Source: an uncultured Mucispirillum sp.
GTDB taxonomy: Bacteria > Chrysiogenota > Deferribacteres > Deferribacterales > Mucispirillaceae
Assembly (NCBI GenBank): GCA_944324465.1
Contig: CALUWI010000021.1
Coordinates: forward strand, 1 to 32,379
Reading direction: 5' to 3'
Length of the DNA: 32,379 nt
Each line of letters starts with the position of its first letter. Positions within the stretch are counted from its first letter, which is position 1. The notes under the pieces are model-generated. The model was not told where the DNA came from. It worked only from the letters and a program-made list of their open reading frames with translations, and made no database searches. The position numbers were made by a program, and so were the translations under genes. Of this stretch, positions 23,181 through 31,155 are shown piece by piece.

Positions 23181-25511
23181 ATGCATATTAACTCAGTAGA
23201 TTTTTTTAACTGTACAGGGTGTTCTGCCTGTGCTGCCAAATGTCCACATAAAGCTATAGAGATGAAGGAAAACAATAATGGCTTTCTGTATCCTGTTGTT
23301 GTAGAAGATAAATGTACAAATTGTGAGTTATGTGTTAAGATATGTCCAGCACTTCATGTTTCTAATGAAGAAAATGAACTTAAAGAATGTTATGCAGCTA
23401 TGGCTTCTGATGAAATAAGGCAGCTTAGTTCATCTGGTGGAGTGTTTACTGTCCTTGCAGAATATATTTTATCTCAAAATGGCTATGTATGCGGTGCAGC
23501 TTTTGATGATAACCTGCAGTTAAGTCATAAAATTATTAATAATGTTAATGAGCTTGATAAACTTAGACGGTCAAAATATATTGAAAGCCATATTAATAAT
23601 GCATTTTCTGATATTAAAGCTCTATTAAAAAATGATAAATATGTTCTTTTTTCGGGTACACCTTGTCAAGTGGCTGGTTTAAAAGCCTATTTAGGAAAAG
23701 AGTACGAAAAACTTTATACTATAGACTTAGTCTGTAAAGGTCCATCTTCACCAAAAGTATTTAAAAAATATCTTAGCGAACAGTTTAAAGATTTAAAAAT
23801 ATATGATTATAACTTTAGAGACAAAGCTGGCGGTTGGTATAATTATTGTGGCAGTGTTATTACTGAACATGGAAAGCAGGTATTTAAAGCTGTTGATGAT
23901 TTGTTTTATAAATTTTATATTCCAAAAATAAATATAAGAAAAGGATGCGATGAATGCAGTTATGCAAAACTTAATAGAATTGCAGATATTACTCTTGGTG
24001 ATTTTTGGGGCATTAAAGATAAGAGACCTGATTTAGATGATGGTAAAGGCACATCGCTTATTTTTTTAAATACAAGTAAAGGTAAAGAACTTTTTTTAAA
24101 ATGTAGAAAAACTTTCAAAAAATGCGAAAATGTTCCTGTAGATTATACATTTAAAAATACAATTTTAAATCCAAATGCCCACCATATTGGCAGGACAAGA
24201 TTTTTTTCTAATTTAGATAAATGCAGTTTGTATGAAAATCTGCTTGATGTTACCAATATTAAAAACAATATACTTATATTTAATACATACAATTCTAATA
24301 CAAATTTTGGTTCAGTTCTTACAGGTTTTGCATTAAATTATTTTTTTAATAATTGCTGTGATGGCAGATATAGTGCTCAAAATTTAGAGTTCAAACTGGA
24401 TGTTATTAAAAATGAATCAAAACTTTTAATTAATGAAGATTCCCATAAATTTCCAAATGGTATTAATCCTGCTTTTGCATCTTTTAGAAGAAAATATATA
24501 TCAAGCACAAGCGAAAGATTTTATATGCGAGGGCTGCCTTACTATAATGATGAATTTACTCACTTTATTGTTGGTTCAGACCAGATGTTTAATACTACTG
24601 GTTCTAATGAATGGTTTGCTGTATTACTGCAGTTTGTAAAAAATGATAAAAATATTATATCTTGTGCGGCTAGTTTTGGTAATTATAATATTGATGCAAA
24701 TGATGAAATAAAAGATATGTATAAACAGTCATTAAGTCGTTTTGACTCAATAAGTATAAGGGAAAAACAGGGTGTAGAAATATGTAAAAATTTAGGTCTG
24801 CATGCAGAGCATGTTTTAGACCCGGTTTTTTATATTGAGCCAAGTGTATATTATAAAATTGCTCAGACTGCTGCAGATAAGCAGATTTCTCCATTAGTTT
24901 GTTATTCTGTAGGTGATAACTTTTGGAATGGATTAAAAAATTATTTTGAAAACAGTCAGTCAAAGTATTTTAATAAATATGATAATATAAAACGGTTAGA
25001 TTATCATATGAGTATTGAAAGCTGGCTGTATCATATTATGAACTGTGAACTATTAATTACAAACAGTTTTCACGGTGTTTGTTTTGCAATTATTTTTGGT
25101 AAAGAATTTATAAGTGTTAATAGTCAATCTTCATCAGACAGAGTAATATCTCTTTTGGAAGATATTGGCATTGAAGGTCATAAATTCTATTCTATTGCAG
25201 AGATTGATATAAATATTGTAGAAGCTAATAAAATAGATTATCAAAAAGTTTACGATAAATTAAAGATAAAAAAAGAGAAATCAATACAAGTTTTACTAGA
25301 TGCTGTGGAAAAATTTGAGAATACAGAAGAAAAAACAAATAATAAAAAAATGTTTTTGCATAAACTTATAGATTTCTACACAAATAGATATAATGAATGC
25401 ATACAAAAATTAAAGGCTGGTAGTTTAGATTTATCTGAAGAAGAAAAAAGTAAATTAAATAATGATGCATTAAATTATAAAGCCTTTATTGATTTTATTA
25501 ATAATAATTAA
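23181..25511 (+). CDS. Fused FrhB-like iron-sulfur protein and polysaccharide pyruvyl transferase
   Basis: A 776-residue two-part protein. Residues 1-60 carry two CxxCxxCxxxC ferredoxin clusters (C11, C14, C17, C21; C45, C48, C51, C55). Residues about 65-340 match the F420-hydrogenase/dehydrogenase beta-subunit (FrhB) family, with SSSGGVFTVL, FSGTPCQVAGLKAY (C162) and CDECSYAKLNRIADITLGDFWG. Residues about 370-690 match polysaccharide pyruvyl transferases: NILIFNTYNSNTNFGSVLT, THFIVGSDQMFN, SIREKQGVEICKNLG and LLITNSFHGVCFAII. A lysine-rich helical tail ends it. Such proteins occur in capsule and exopolysaccharide loci. The first half may reduce a sugar or cofactor with flavin; the second half is expected to add a pyruvyl ketal to a sugar. 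GAGGTG precedes the ATG. Confidence 0.92.
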   Translation: MHINSVDFFNCTGCSACAAKCPHKAIEMKENNNGFLYPVVVEDKCTNCELCVKICPALHVSNEENELKECYAAMASDEIRQLSSSGGVFTVLAEYILSQNGYVCGAAFDDNLQLSHKIINNVNELDKLRRSKYIESHINNAFSDIKALLKNDKYVLFSGTPCQVAGLKAYLGKEYEKLYTIDLVCKGPSSPKVFKKYLSEQFKDLKIYDYNFRDKAGGWYNYCGSVITEHGKQVFKAVDDLFYKFYIPKINIRKGCDECSYAKLNRIADITLGDFWGIKDKRPDLDDGKGTSLIFLNTSKGKELFLKCRKTFKKCENVPVDYTFKNTILNPNAHHIGRTRFFSNLDKCSLYENLLDVTNIKNNILIFNTYNSNTNFGSVLTGFALNYFFNNCCDGRYSAQNLEFKLDVIKNESKLLINEDSHKFPNGINPAFASFRRKYISSTSERFYMRGLPYYNDEFTHFIVGSDQMFNTTGSNEWFAVLLQFVKNDKNIISCAASFGNYNIDANDEIKDMYKQSLSRFDSISIREKQGVEICKNLGLHAEHVLDPVFYIEPSVYYKIAQTAADKQISPLVCYSVGDNFWNGLKNYFENSQSKYFNKYDNIKRLDYHMSIESWLYHIMNCELLITNSFHGVCFAIIFGKEFISVNSQSSSDRVISLLEDIGIEGHKFYSIAEIDINIVEANKIDYQKVYDKLKIKKEKSIQVLLDAVEKFENTEEKTNNKKMFLHKLIDFYTNRYNECIQKLKAGSLDLSEEEKSKLNNDALNYKAFIDFINNN

Positions 25512-25579
25512 ATGTATTTGATAAAGTGGTAAAATAATATAAAATATTTGCATTTTTATACAGTAAAATATGAGTTTAT

Positions 25580-25645
25580 ATTTGCAAATGTATAATATCC
25601 TAATATTTTATAAGGCTTATAATATTATTTTAAGATAATCTTAAA
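25580..25645. repeat. Cluster of three short palindromes
   Basis: Three perfect palindromes lie within 66 bp: ATTTGCAAAT (25580-25589), TTATAAG-G-CTTATAA (25608-25622) and TTTAAGAT-A-ATCTTAAA (25629-25645). They lie about 145 bp upstream of the KAS III promoter in a 333-nt gene-free gap. They may be regulator sites or weak terminators of the preceding gene. The rest of the gap is featureless AT-rich DNA. Confidence 0.45.
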
Positions 25646-25790
25646 TATATTTTATTAATTAAACAGGTAATTTTTAAAAATTCAGCTTTATGTATTTTTT
25701 CATTATTAATCACAAACAACCTTTGCTGACTTATTATATTATCATAATATCTTGATTTCACTGCAGTATTAGTAATAAAAATGCTCTTTC

Positions 25791-25819
25791 TTGACAGTAA
25801 ACTGTATATATGATATATA
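25791..25819 (+). promoter_or_regulatory. Strong extended -10 promoter of the acyl-carrier cassette
   Basis: A perfect TTGACA (25791-25796), a 17-nt spacer ending in TGA and TATATA (25814-25819) make an extended -10 promoter. Transcription would start near 25826, just before the GGGGG ribosome site at 25835-25839. Confidence 0.75.
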
Positions 25820-25844
25820 TTTAAGAATATTCATGGGGGTATAT

Positions 25845-26996
25845 ATGGCAGTATCACAATTTAACCATGTAAAAATATCTGGTATTGAGTATGTTGTTCC
25901 AAATAATATCTGTAGAAATGTAGATGATTATCTTCATTTTTTTGATAATAATCCTAAAAAACTTCAAAGAGCTAAAAAAATTATTGGCTATGGTACTAGA
26001 TACAGTGCACCAGAAGGTGTTACAGCATCAGATATTTGTGAATATGCAGCAAACACGTTGTTGTCAAAAATAAATATGGATAATAAAAGTATTGATGTAC
26101 TGATTTTTGTATCACAATCACCAGACTATTTTGCACCTCCATCATCGCAGGTTCTGCATAAAAAACTTCAACTTTCAGAGTCGTGTGCCGTATTTGATGT
26201 TACTCAAGGCTGTACTGGTTATGTATATGGGCTATGGCTTGCATCATCATTAATAGAAAGTGGTGCAGCAAAGATAGTGCTGCTTTGTGCTGGAGATAAT
26301 ACATATATTGACCCAGAATTTGAACAAAAAGGAAAAAGTTTACTATTTTCTGACGCAGCAAGTGCTACTTTATTAGAATATTCTGAAGATATAGTAAAAT
26401 CTCACTATTATATTGGTTCAAAAGGTGAAGGATATGAATCAATTATTTTCCCTGCTGGTAGAAACAGGCTGCCAGTATCTGAAAAAATATTAAAAACTGT
26501 TATTACAGATAAGGACGGCAATAAATGGAAACTGCATGAAGGTTTTATGGATGGACTTGCCGTATTTGATTTTACAATGAATACTGTTCCTGAACATATT
26601 GCAGGCTTAATGCAGTCATCAAAGTATAGTATTGATGATATTGATTTTTTTGCAATACATCAGGCTAATAAGCAGATAGTTAAAACTGTAGCAGAAAAAG
26701 CAGGTATACCAGAATCAAAATATTCTGTAGAAACATTTAGCAAATATGGAAATCATGGTGGAATTTCATGTTTATCTAATCTTATTGATATTTATGCCGA
26801 TAATATAAAGAATAAAATGCAAAAAGTGGCTTTAATAAGTTATGGCACTGGGTTATCCTGGGCATCTGCAGTATTAGATATTGGTAATATATATTGTTCT
26901 GGTATACAGTTAACTCATTTTGAACCAGAAAGAAATCATAATGAAGAATTTGAATACTGGGTAAATAAAATATCAAATTATAGTGCAAGTAAATAA
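25845..26996 (+). CDS. 3-oxoacyl-ACP synthase III-like condensing enzyme
   Basis: A 383-residue thiolase-fold enzyme of the FabH (KAS III) family. These condense an acyl-CoA starter with malonyl-ACP. The Cys-His-Asn triad is complete: C123 in DVTQGCTGYVYGL, H272 in AIHQANKQ and N303 in KYGNHGGIS. The last motif differs from the housekeeping GNTSAAS form, which points to a specialised pathway rather than general fatty acid synthesis. Start: GGGGG lies 5 nt before this ATG; a frame extending to 25791 would begin inside the -35 box and is rejected. It is first of a cassette and is followed after 16 nt by a carrier-protein gene. The C-terminal tail (about 355-383) is polar. Confidence 0.92.
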   Translation: MAVSQFNHVKISGIEYVVPNNICRNVDDYLHFFDNNPKKLQRAKKIIGYGTRYSAPEGVTASDICEYAANTLLSKINMDNKSIDVLIFVSQSPDYFAPPSSQVLHKKLQLSESCAVFDVTQGCTGYVYGLWLASSLIESGAAKIVLLCAGDNTYIDPEFEQKGKSLLFSDAASATLLEYSEDIVKSHYYIGSKGEGYESIIFPAGRNRLPVSEKILKTVITDKDGNKWKLHEGFMDGLAVFDFTMNTVPEHIAGLMQSSKYSIDDIDFFAIHQANKQIVKTVAEKAGIPESKYSVETFSKYGNHGGISCLSNLIDIYADNIKNKMQKVALISYGTGLSWASAVLDIGNIYCSGIQLTHFEPERNHNEEFEYWVNKISNYSASK

Positions 26997-27012
26997 GTAA
27001 AGGAGATAAAAT

Positions 27013-27222
27013 ATGAATTTTTATGAAAAATTAGCAGATATATTTGAAGAAGATGTTACAGATGAAACAATTTTAAAAGATTTGGATTCCTATGATTCTT
27101 TAAGTATATTATCTATTATTGCTATGTGTGATAAAGACTATCATATAACAGTTACAGCATCAGAAATAAGAGCACTTGATACTGTTGGTGATTTAAAAGC
27201 ATTTATTGAAAGTAGAAAATAA
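27013..27222 (+). CDS. Acyl carrier protein
   Basis: A small acidic helical protein of 69 residues with the phosphopantetheine-attachment motif DSL (serine S29, in SYDSLSILSII). The helix after the serine and the VTASEIRALDTVGDLKAFIE segment match ACP helices II to IV. It would carry the growing acyl group between the neighbouring condensing enzyme and reductase. AAAGGAG precedes the ATG. Shorter than the housekeeping ACP (usually about 77-80 residues), it is a dedicated carrier. Confidence 0.9.
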   Translation: MNFYEKLADIFEEDVTDETILKDLDSYDSLSILSIIAMCDKDYHITVTASEIRALDTVGDLKAFIESRK

Positions 27223-27231
27223 ATTATACTG

Positions 27232-27963
27232 ATGGAAAAATTATATACTTTAGTTACAGGTGCAGTTTCTGAAATAGGGCAGAATGTTTGTAAAAAAATA
27301 GCTGCAAATAGTCCGCTTATACTGCAGGGCAGAGATTTTGATAAATTAAGCAGATTTAAGGAAAGTCTGCCAGAAAGCAAAGACCATTTAGTTTGGCAGT
27401 ATGATTTTATAAATGCAGATAATTTATGTTTTGATACTGCATCCTTTATAGAAAGTAATAATATACATATAAAGAATGTGGTTCATATTGCAGGTATTGC
27501 AGAGTTTTTTCCAGCTCATTTATTAAACAGGCAAAATATAAAAACTTCTTTTGATGTAAATTTTTATTCTATTTTAGATATTTTAAGTGTGCTTGCAAAA
27601 AAGAAATATAAAAGTTTTTTAAACAGTATTGTCTTGATATCATCAGTTTCTGTTCATTCTGCTTCTGGCAAAGGGATGGCTGCTTATACAAGCTCAAAAG
27701 CTGCTATGGAAATTTATGCTAAATCTATAGCCGCAGAGATTGCTCCAGCAAGAATTAATTCTATTGCATTAGGTGGAATCAAGGTTAATAAAAATGATGG
27801 TATTAGTAAGTCATTGGATAGTAATATATCATCATATCCACTAGGAATTGGTATGCCTGATAATGCTGCTGATATGGTATCGTTTTTGCTGTCAGATAAT
27901 TCATCATGGATTACAGGGCAGACATTTATTGTAGATGGTGGTTATTCTGTCTGTAAAAAATAG
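27232..27963 (+). CDS. Short-chain dehydrogenase/reductase (FabG-like)
   Basis: A 243-residue Rossmann-fold oxidoreductase of the SDR family. The cofactor motif TGAVSEIG is at residues 9-16. The catalytic residues are N110, S138 in ISSVS, and Y152 and K156 in AYTSSKAA. The C terminus has the classical SSWITGQTFIVDGGY. Placed after a KAS III and an ACP, it most likely reduces a 3-ketoacyl-ACP to the 3-hydroxy form. It starts 9 nt after the carrier-protein stop with no clear ribosome site, implying translational coupling. Confidence 0.93.
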   Translation: MEKLYTLVTGAVSEIGQNVCKKIAANSPLILQGRDFDKLSRFKESLPESKDHLVWQYDFINADNLCFDTASFIESNNIHIKNVVHIAGIAEFFPAHLLNRQNIKTSFDVNFYSILDILSVLAKKKYKSFLNSIVLISSVSVHSASGKGMAAYTSSKAAMEIYAKSIAAEIAPARINSIALGGIKVNKNDGISKSLDSNISSYPLGIGMPDNAADMVSFLLSDNSSWITGQTFIVDGGYSVCKK

Positions 27964-27977
27964 ACTGGTGGTTTTAT

Positions 27978-28190
27978 ATGGTAACTAATCTAATTGAATA
28001 TTTTGAAAATACTACTGTAAATCTAAATGCAGAAAAAACGGCAGTTATTGATAACGATAAAGAATATTATTTTAAATATATAAGAGATAATTCTAAAAAA
28101 TTAGCCACTTATTTACTTTTTTATAATATTGCAGTTTATAACCAGCCTACTGCTGTTTTTCTTGATAAATCAGTAAATGTATTTGCTTAA
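27978..28190 (+). pseudogene. Truncated adenylation-domain fragment
   Basis: A 70-codon frame with an ATG and a weak GGTGG upstream that resembles only the N terminus of the next gene. Shared pattern: M-x-TN-I-x-x-x-FEN at the start, KTA near 20, then SKKLATYLL against SRRIASYIL, and PTAVFLDKSVNVF against PIIVLLEKGVYNL. It stops where the intact protein continues into its core. None of the ATP-binding motifs is present, so it cannot be a working adenylation enzyme. I infer the leftover of a tandem duplication or gene replacement. It could still be expressed as a short peptide. Confidence 0.7.
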
Positions 28191-28209
28191 TAAATTGTAG
28201 AGGGTATTT

Positions 28210-29733
28210 ATGCAAACAAATATTATTGATTTATTTGAAAATAATGCTTTAAAAAATTATCCAAATAAAACTGCCTACAGAGATTTAAAAAATGAAGTAA
28301 CTTTTAATAATATATATGATAAAAGCAGACGTATAGCAAGCTATATATTAGATATTAAAAATATAAAAAATAAACCAATCATCGTATTATTGGAAAAAGG
28401 CGTATATAATTTACTGGTATTTCATGGTATAACTTATAGTGGCAATATATATGTTCCGATTGATATTACACAGCCAAAGGAAAGGATTGAGAATATTATA
28501 TCTGTTCTAAATCCAGAATTAGCTATTGTAAACGAGAATACAAAAGAAAAAGTTATAAATATCTTAGATAGTGAAAAGATAATATATATCGAAGATTGTT
28601 TATCATATCATATCAATGAAAAGATACTTTTAACTGTAAAACAGAATATTATAAGTACAGACCCTTTATATATACTTTTTACATCTGGTTCTACAGGAAT
28701 ACCAAAAGGTGTAGTAATAAATCATCAATCTGTACTAGATTATATTGAATGGGTATATAAAACATATAGTTTTACTTATAAAGATATTATTGCAAATCAA
28801 GCACCTTTTTATTTTGATAATTCAGTACTTGATATATATATAACATTAAAATCTGGCTGTACTCTGTATATTATGCAGGAGAAAAATTTTGCTTTTCCAG
28901 CAAAAATATTAGAAGAAATAGAAAATAATAATGTAACATCATTATTCTGGGTACCATCTGTATTAATATCAATTGCAAACTCTATGCTGCTTGAAAAATA
29001 TACATATAAAGGACTTAATAAAATTTTGTTTGCAGGAGAGGTTATGCCAAATAAACAGTTGAATGTTTGGCGTAAATATATGCCTAATGCATTATTTTCA
29101 AACTTATATGGTCCCACAGAAATAACGGTAGACTGTTTATATTATATTGTTGATAGAAAGTTTGAAGATGATGAGCCATTACCAATAGGTAAACCTTGCA
29201 GTAACAGTGATGTAATGATTTTAAATGATAATAATGAATTTGTAAAAGATAATGAAATAGGCGAAATATGTGTTAGGGGTATATCTTTATCTATGGGATA
29301 TTATAATAATCCAGAAAAAACACGAGAGGTTTTTATTCAAAATCCGCTTAATAAAAGTTATCCTGAACTTATCTATAGAACAGGAGATTTAGGATATTAC
29401 AACCACTATAAAGAAATTATGTATGTTGGTAGAAAAGATTTTCAAATTAAACATAATGGATATAGAATTGAGCTTGGTGAAATAGAAACGGCTGTTTCTT
29501 CTATAGATGAAATAAATAATTTATGTGTTTTATATAATTACTCAGCAAAACAGATTGTTTTATTCTATACAGGAAATAAAGAATTGGATTTAAAATATAT
29601 AAGGACAAAACTTCTAAGCAAAATTCCAAAATATGCATTACCTACACAGATATTTTATTTAGAAGAAATGCCATTAACAGCAAATGGTAAAATTAACAGA
29701 CAAAGATTACATAAAGAATATATTGGAGAATAA
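28210..29733 (+). CDS. AMP-forming adenylation enzyme (amino acid/D-alanine ligase type)
   Basis: A 507-residue ANL-superfamily enzyme that activates a carboxylic acid as adenylate and loads it on a carrier protein. The core motifs are intact: LFTSGSTGIPKGV (156-168), NQAPFYFDNSVLDIY (A4 region, about 196-210), NLYGPTE (298-304), YRTGDLGYY (389-397), GRKDFQIKHNGYRIELGEIE (407-426) and catalytic K494 in PLTANGKINR. Length and motif wording fit DltA and stand-alone NRPS adenylation domains more than acyl-CoA synthetases. An aminoacyl substrate is likely but unproven. AGAGGG precedes the ATG. The DltC-like carrier two genes downstream is the probable acceptor. Confidence 0.93.
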   Translation: MQTNIIDLFENNALKNYPNKTAYRDLKNEVTFNNIYDKSRRIASYILDIKNIKNKPIIVLLEKGVYNLLVFHGITYSGNIYVPIDITQPKERIENIISVLNPELAIVNENTKEKVINILDSEKIIYIEDCLSYHINEKILLTVKQNIISTDPLYILFTSGSTGIPKGVVINHQSVLDYIEWVYKTYSFTYKDIIANQAPFYFDNSVLDIYITLKSGCTLYIMQEKNFAFPAKILEEIENNNVTSLFWVPSVLISIANSMLLEKYTYKGLNKILFAGEVMPNKQLNVWRKYMPNALFSNLYGPTEITVDCLYYIVDRKFEDDEPLPIGKPCSNSDVMILNDNNEFVKDNEIGEICVRGISLSMGYYNNPEKTREVFIQNPLNKSYPELIYRTGDLGYYNHYKEIMYVGRKDFQIKHNGYRIELGEIETAVSSIDEINNLCVLYNYSAKQIVLFYTGNKELDLKYIRTKLLSKIPKYALPTQIFYLEEMPLTANGKINRQRLHKEYIGE

Positions 29734-29734
29734 T

Positions 29735-30907
29735 ATGAAAACATGTCCATTTTGTGGTAGTAATGAATACATTGATATAAGAAAAATAAATGTCTATAAT
29801 TATATGCTGTGCAATCTGCCTGTTAAAGAAGAACCTGTTCAGATGAAGATTTATACTTGCAAACATTGTGGACTTGGAATATATCATGATTATTTAAGTG
29901 ATAAAGAGTTAGAAGATATATATAATAATTATTTTTATCCATTCCATTATTTTGATAACCCTAATATATCATGGTATAATGATTTTGATGTTGATTTTAT
30001 TGCAAAACATATACAAACTGAGGATAGTAAAATTGTAGAACTTGGATGTCACGATGGCTTTTTTATGGATTTACTGCAAAAACATGCATCTTTACAAGGC
30101 AAACATTACAAAAATTTATTAGGCATAGAGCCATCTCCAAATGCTGATATTGGAATAGCTCATGGATTGAAAATAGAAAAAAACTTTTTTAAAGAAAATT
30201 ATTTTCCAGATAATGAGAAAGTTGATTTATTTTATTCAAGCCATGTATTTGAGCATATAAAGGATCCTTTTACCTTATTTAACAATATGCTTGTCCAGTT
30301 AAATAAAAATGGTAAAATAATTATAATTGTTCCAAATTTTTCTGGTTATGATATTACTCACTACTATTATTATTCTTGGCCATTTTTTGAAAAAATGGCT
30401 GAAAAATATGGAGCCAAAATTATTGATGCAAAAATTACATATTCATCTTTAAGACAGATTGAAGAATTAAAAATAGTTTTTAGTAAAAAAAATGCAGAAT
30501 ATGACGAAGTAAAGTGTCCTTTTGATATGCATTTTATTATTAAACATGAAAAGGAAATGCAGGATAAACTGGTATCTGAATTTTTAGATGGTTTTCAATT
30601 GATTAAAAAATTTGTAGAAAATAAAGAAGTTGTATACTGGTATGGAACCGCAAGTTACTACCTAGTTAGTTACTGTGGATTACTTTCAAAAAGAAAGGTA
30701 AAATATAATATCATTCCAGTTGATAATGAACAAAATAGGCAAGGTTTTAAAATTCCATACTGTTCTGCACCTGTGGAGTTATTAAAAGATTTTTCAAATC
30801 AAGTGCTGGATAATATGGTTATTTCTGAAATAGACAAAGAAACAGTTATACCATTATTAAAAAAATATAATATAAAAATTAATAATATATTGTATTCTAA
30901 ATTTTAA
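29735..30907 (+). CDS. Zinc-ribbon SAM methyltransferase with C-methyltransferase C-terminal domain (copy 1)
   Basis: A 390-residue three-part enzyme. Residues 1-50 form a zinc ribbon (CPFC at 4-7, CKHC at 42-45). Residues about 90-250 are a class I SAM-binding fold with motif VELGCHDGFF. The C-terminal third matches the Methyltransf_14 domain: VVYWYGTASYYLVSYCGLL, then IIPVDNEQNRQGFKIPYC. This is the layout of NDP-sugar C-methyltransferases. The usual YHEH catalytic segment is replaced by YDITHYYYYSWPF, so substrate or chemistry may differ. Start: GGAG lies 6 nt before this ATG, overlapping the ligase end; a longer frame lacks a ribosome site. It is paralogous to the gene at 31156. Confidence 0.9.
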   Translation: MKTCPFCGSNEYIDIRKINVYNYMLCNLPVKEEPVQMKIYTCKHCGLGIYHDYLSDKELEDIYNNYFYPFHYFDNPNISWYNDFDVDFIAKHIQTEDSKIVELGCHDGFFMDLLQKHASLQGKHYKNLLGIEPSPNADIGIAHGLKIEKNFFKENYFPDNEKVDLFYSSHVFEHIKDPFTLFNNMLVQLNKNGKIIIIVPNFSGYDITHYYYYSWPFFEKMAEKYGAKIIDAKITYSSLRQIEELKIVFSKKNAEYDEVKCPFDMHFIIKHEKEMQDKLVSEFLDGFQLIKKFVENKEVVYWYGTASYYLVSYCGLLSKRKVKYNIIPVDNEQNRQGFKIPYCSAPVELLKDFSNQVLDNMVISEIDKETVIPLLKKYNIKINNILYSKF

Positions 30908-30921
30908 CATTGGAGAATAAA

Positions 30922-31146
30922 ATGAGAGAAAAAATACTTGAAATATTACAGGATTTACGCCCAGAGCTTGATTTTACAGAAAGTAATGATTTTATTGAAG
31001 ACGGATATTTAGATTCTTTTGATATGATAGCACTTGTATCTCAGCTTGATAAAAATTACGGTATCTCAATTTTAGGGGAAGATATTATTCCAGAAAACTT
31101 CTCAAATATTGAAAATATAATAAATACTGTAAAAAAATATCAATAG
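30922..31146 (+). CDS. DltC-like acyl/aminoacyl carrier protein
   Basis: A 74-residue acidic carrier protein with attachment motif DSF (serine S32, in DGYLDSFDMIALVSQLD). The DSF form and the following helix resemble D-alanyl carrier proteins and single NRPS carrier domains more than fatty-acid ACPs. It is the likely acceptor for the upstream adenylation enzyme. The ATG used here follows GGAG (30912-30915) by 6 nt; a TTG at 30910 overlaps that ribosome site and is rejected. It sits between two paralogous methyltransferases, 14 nt after the first and 9 nt before the second. Confidence 0.9.
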   Translation: MREKILEILQDLRPELDFTESNDFIEDGYLDSFDMIALVSQLDKNYGISILGEDIIPENFSNIENIINTVKKYQ

Positions 31147-31155
31147 GTTATATAT

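Noticed and set aside
25791-25844. Longer N terminus for the KAS III protein
   Set aside because: Its first codon would be the TTG of the TTGACA -35 box; the ATG at 25845 has a GGGGG ribosome site and fits the family N terminus.
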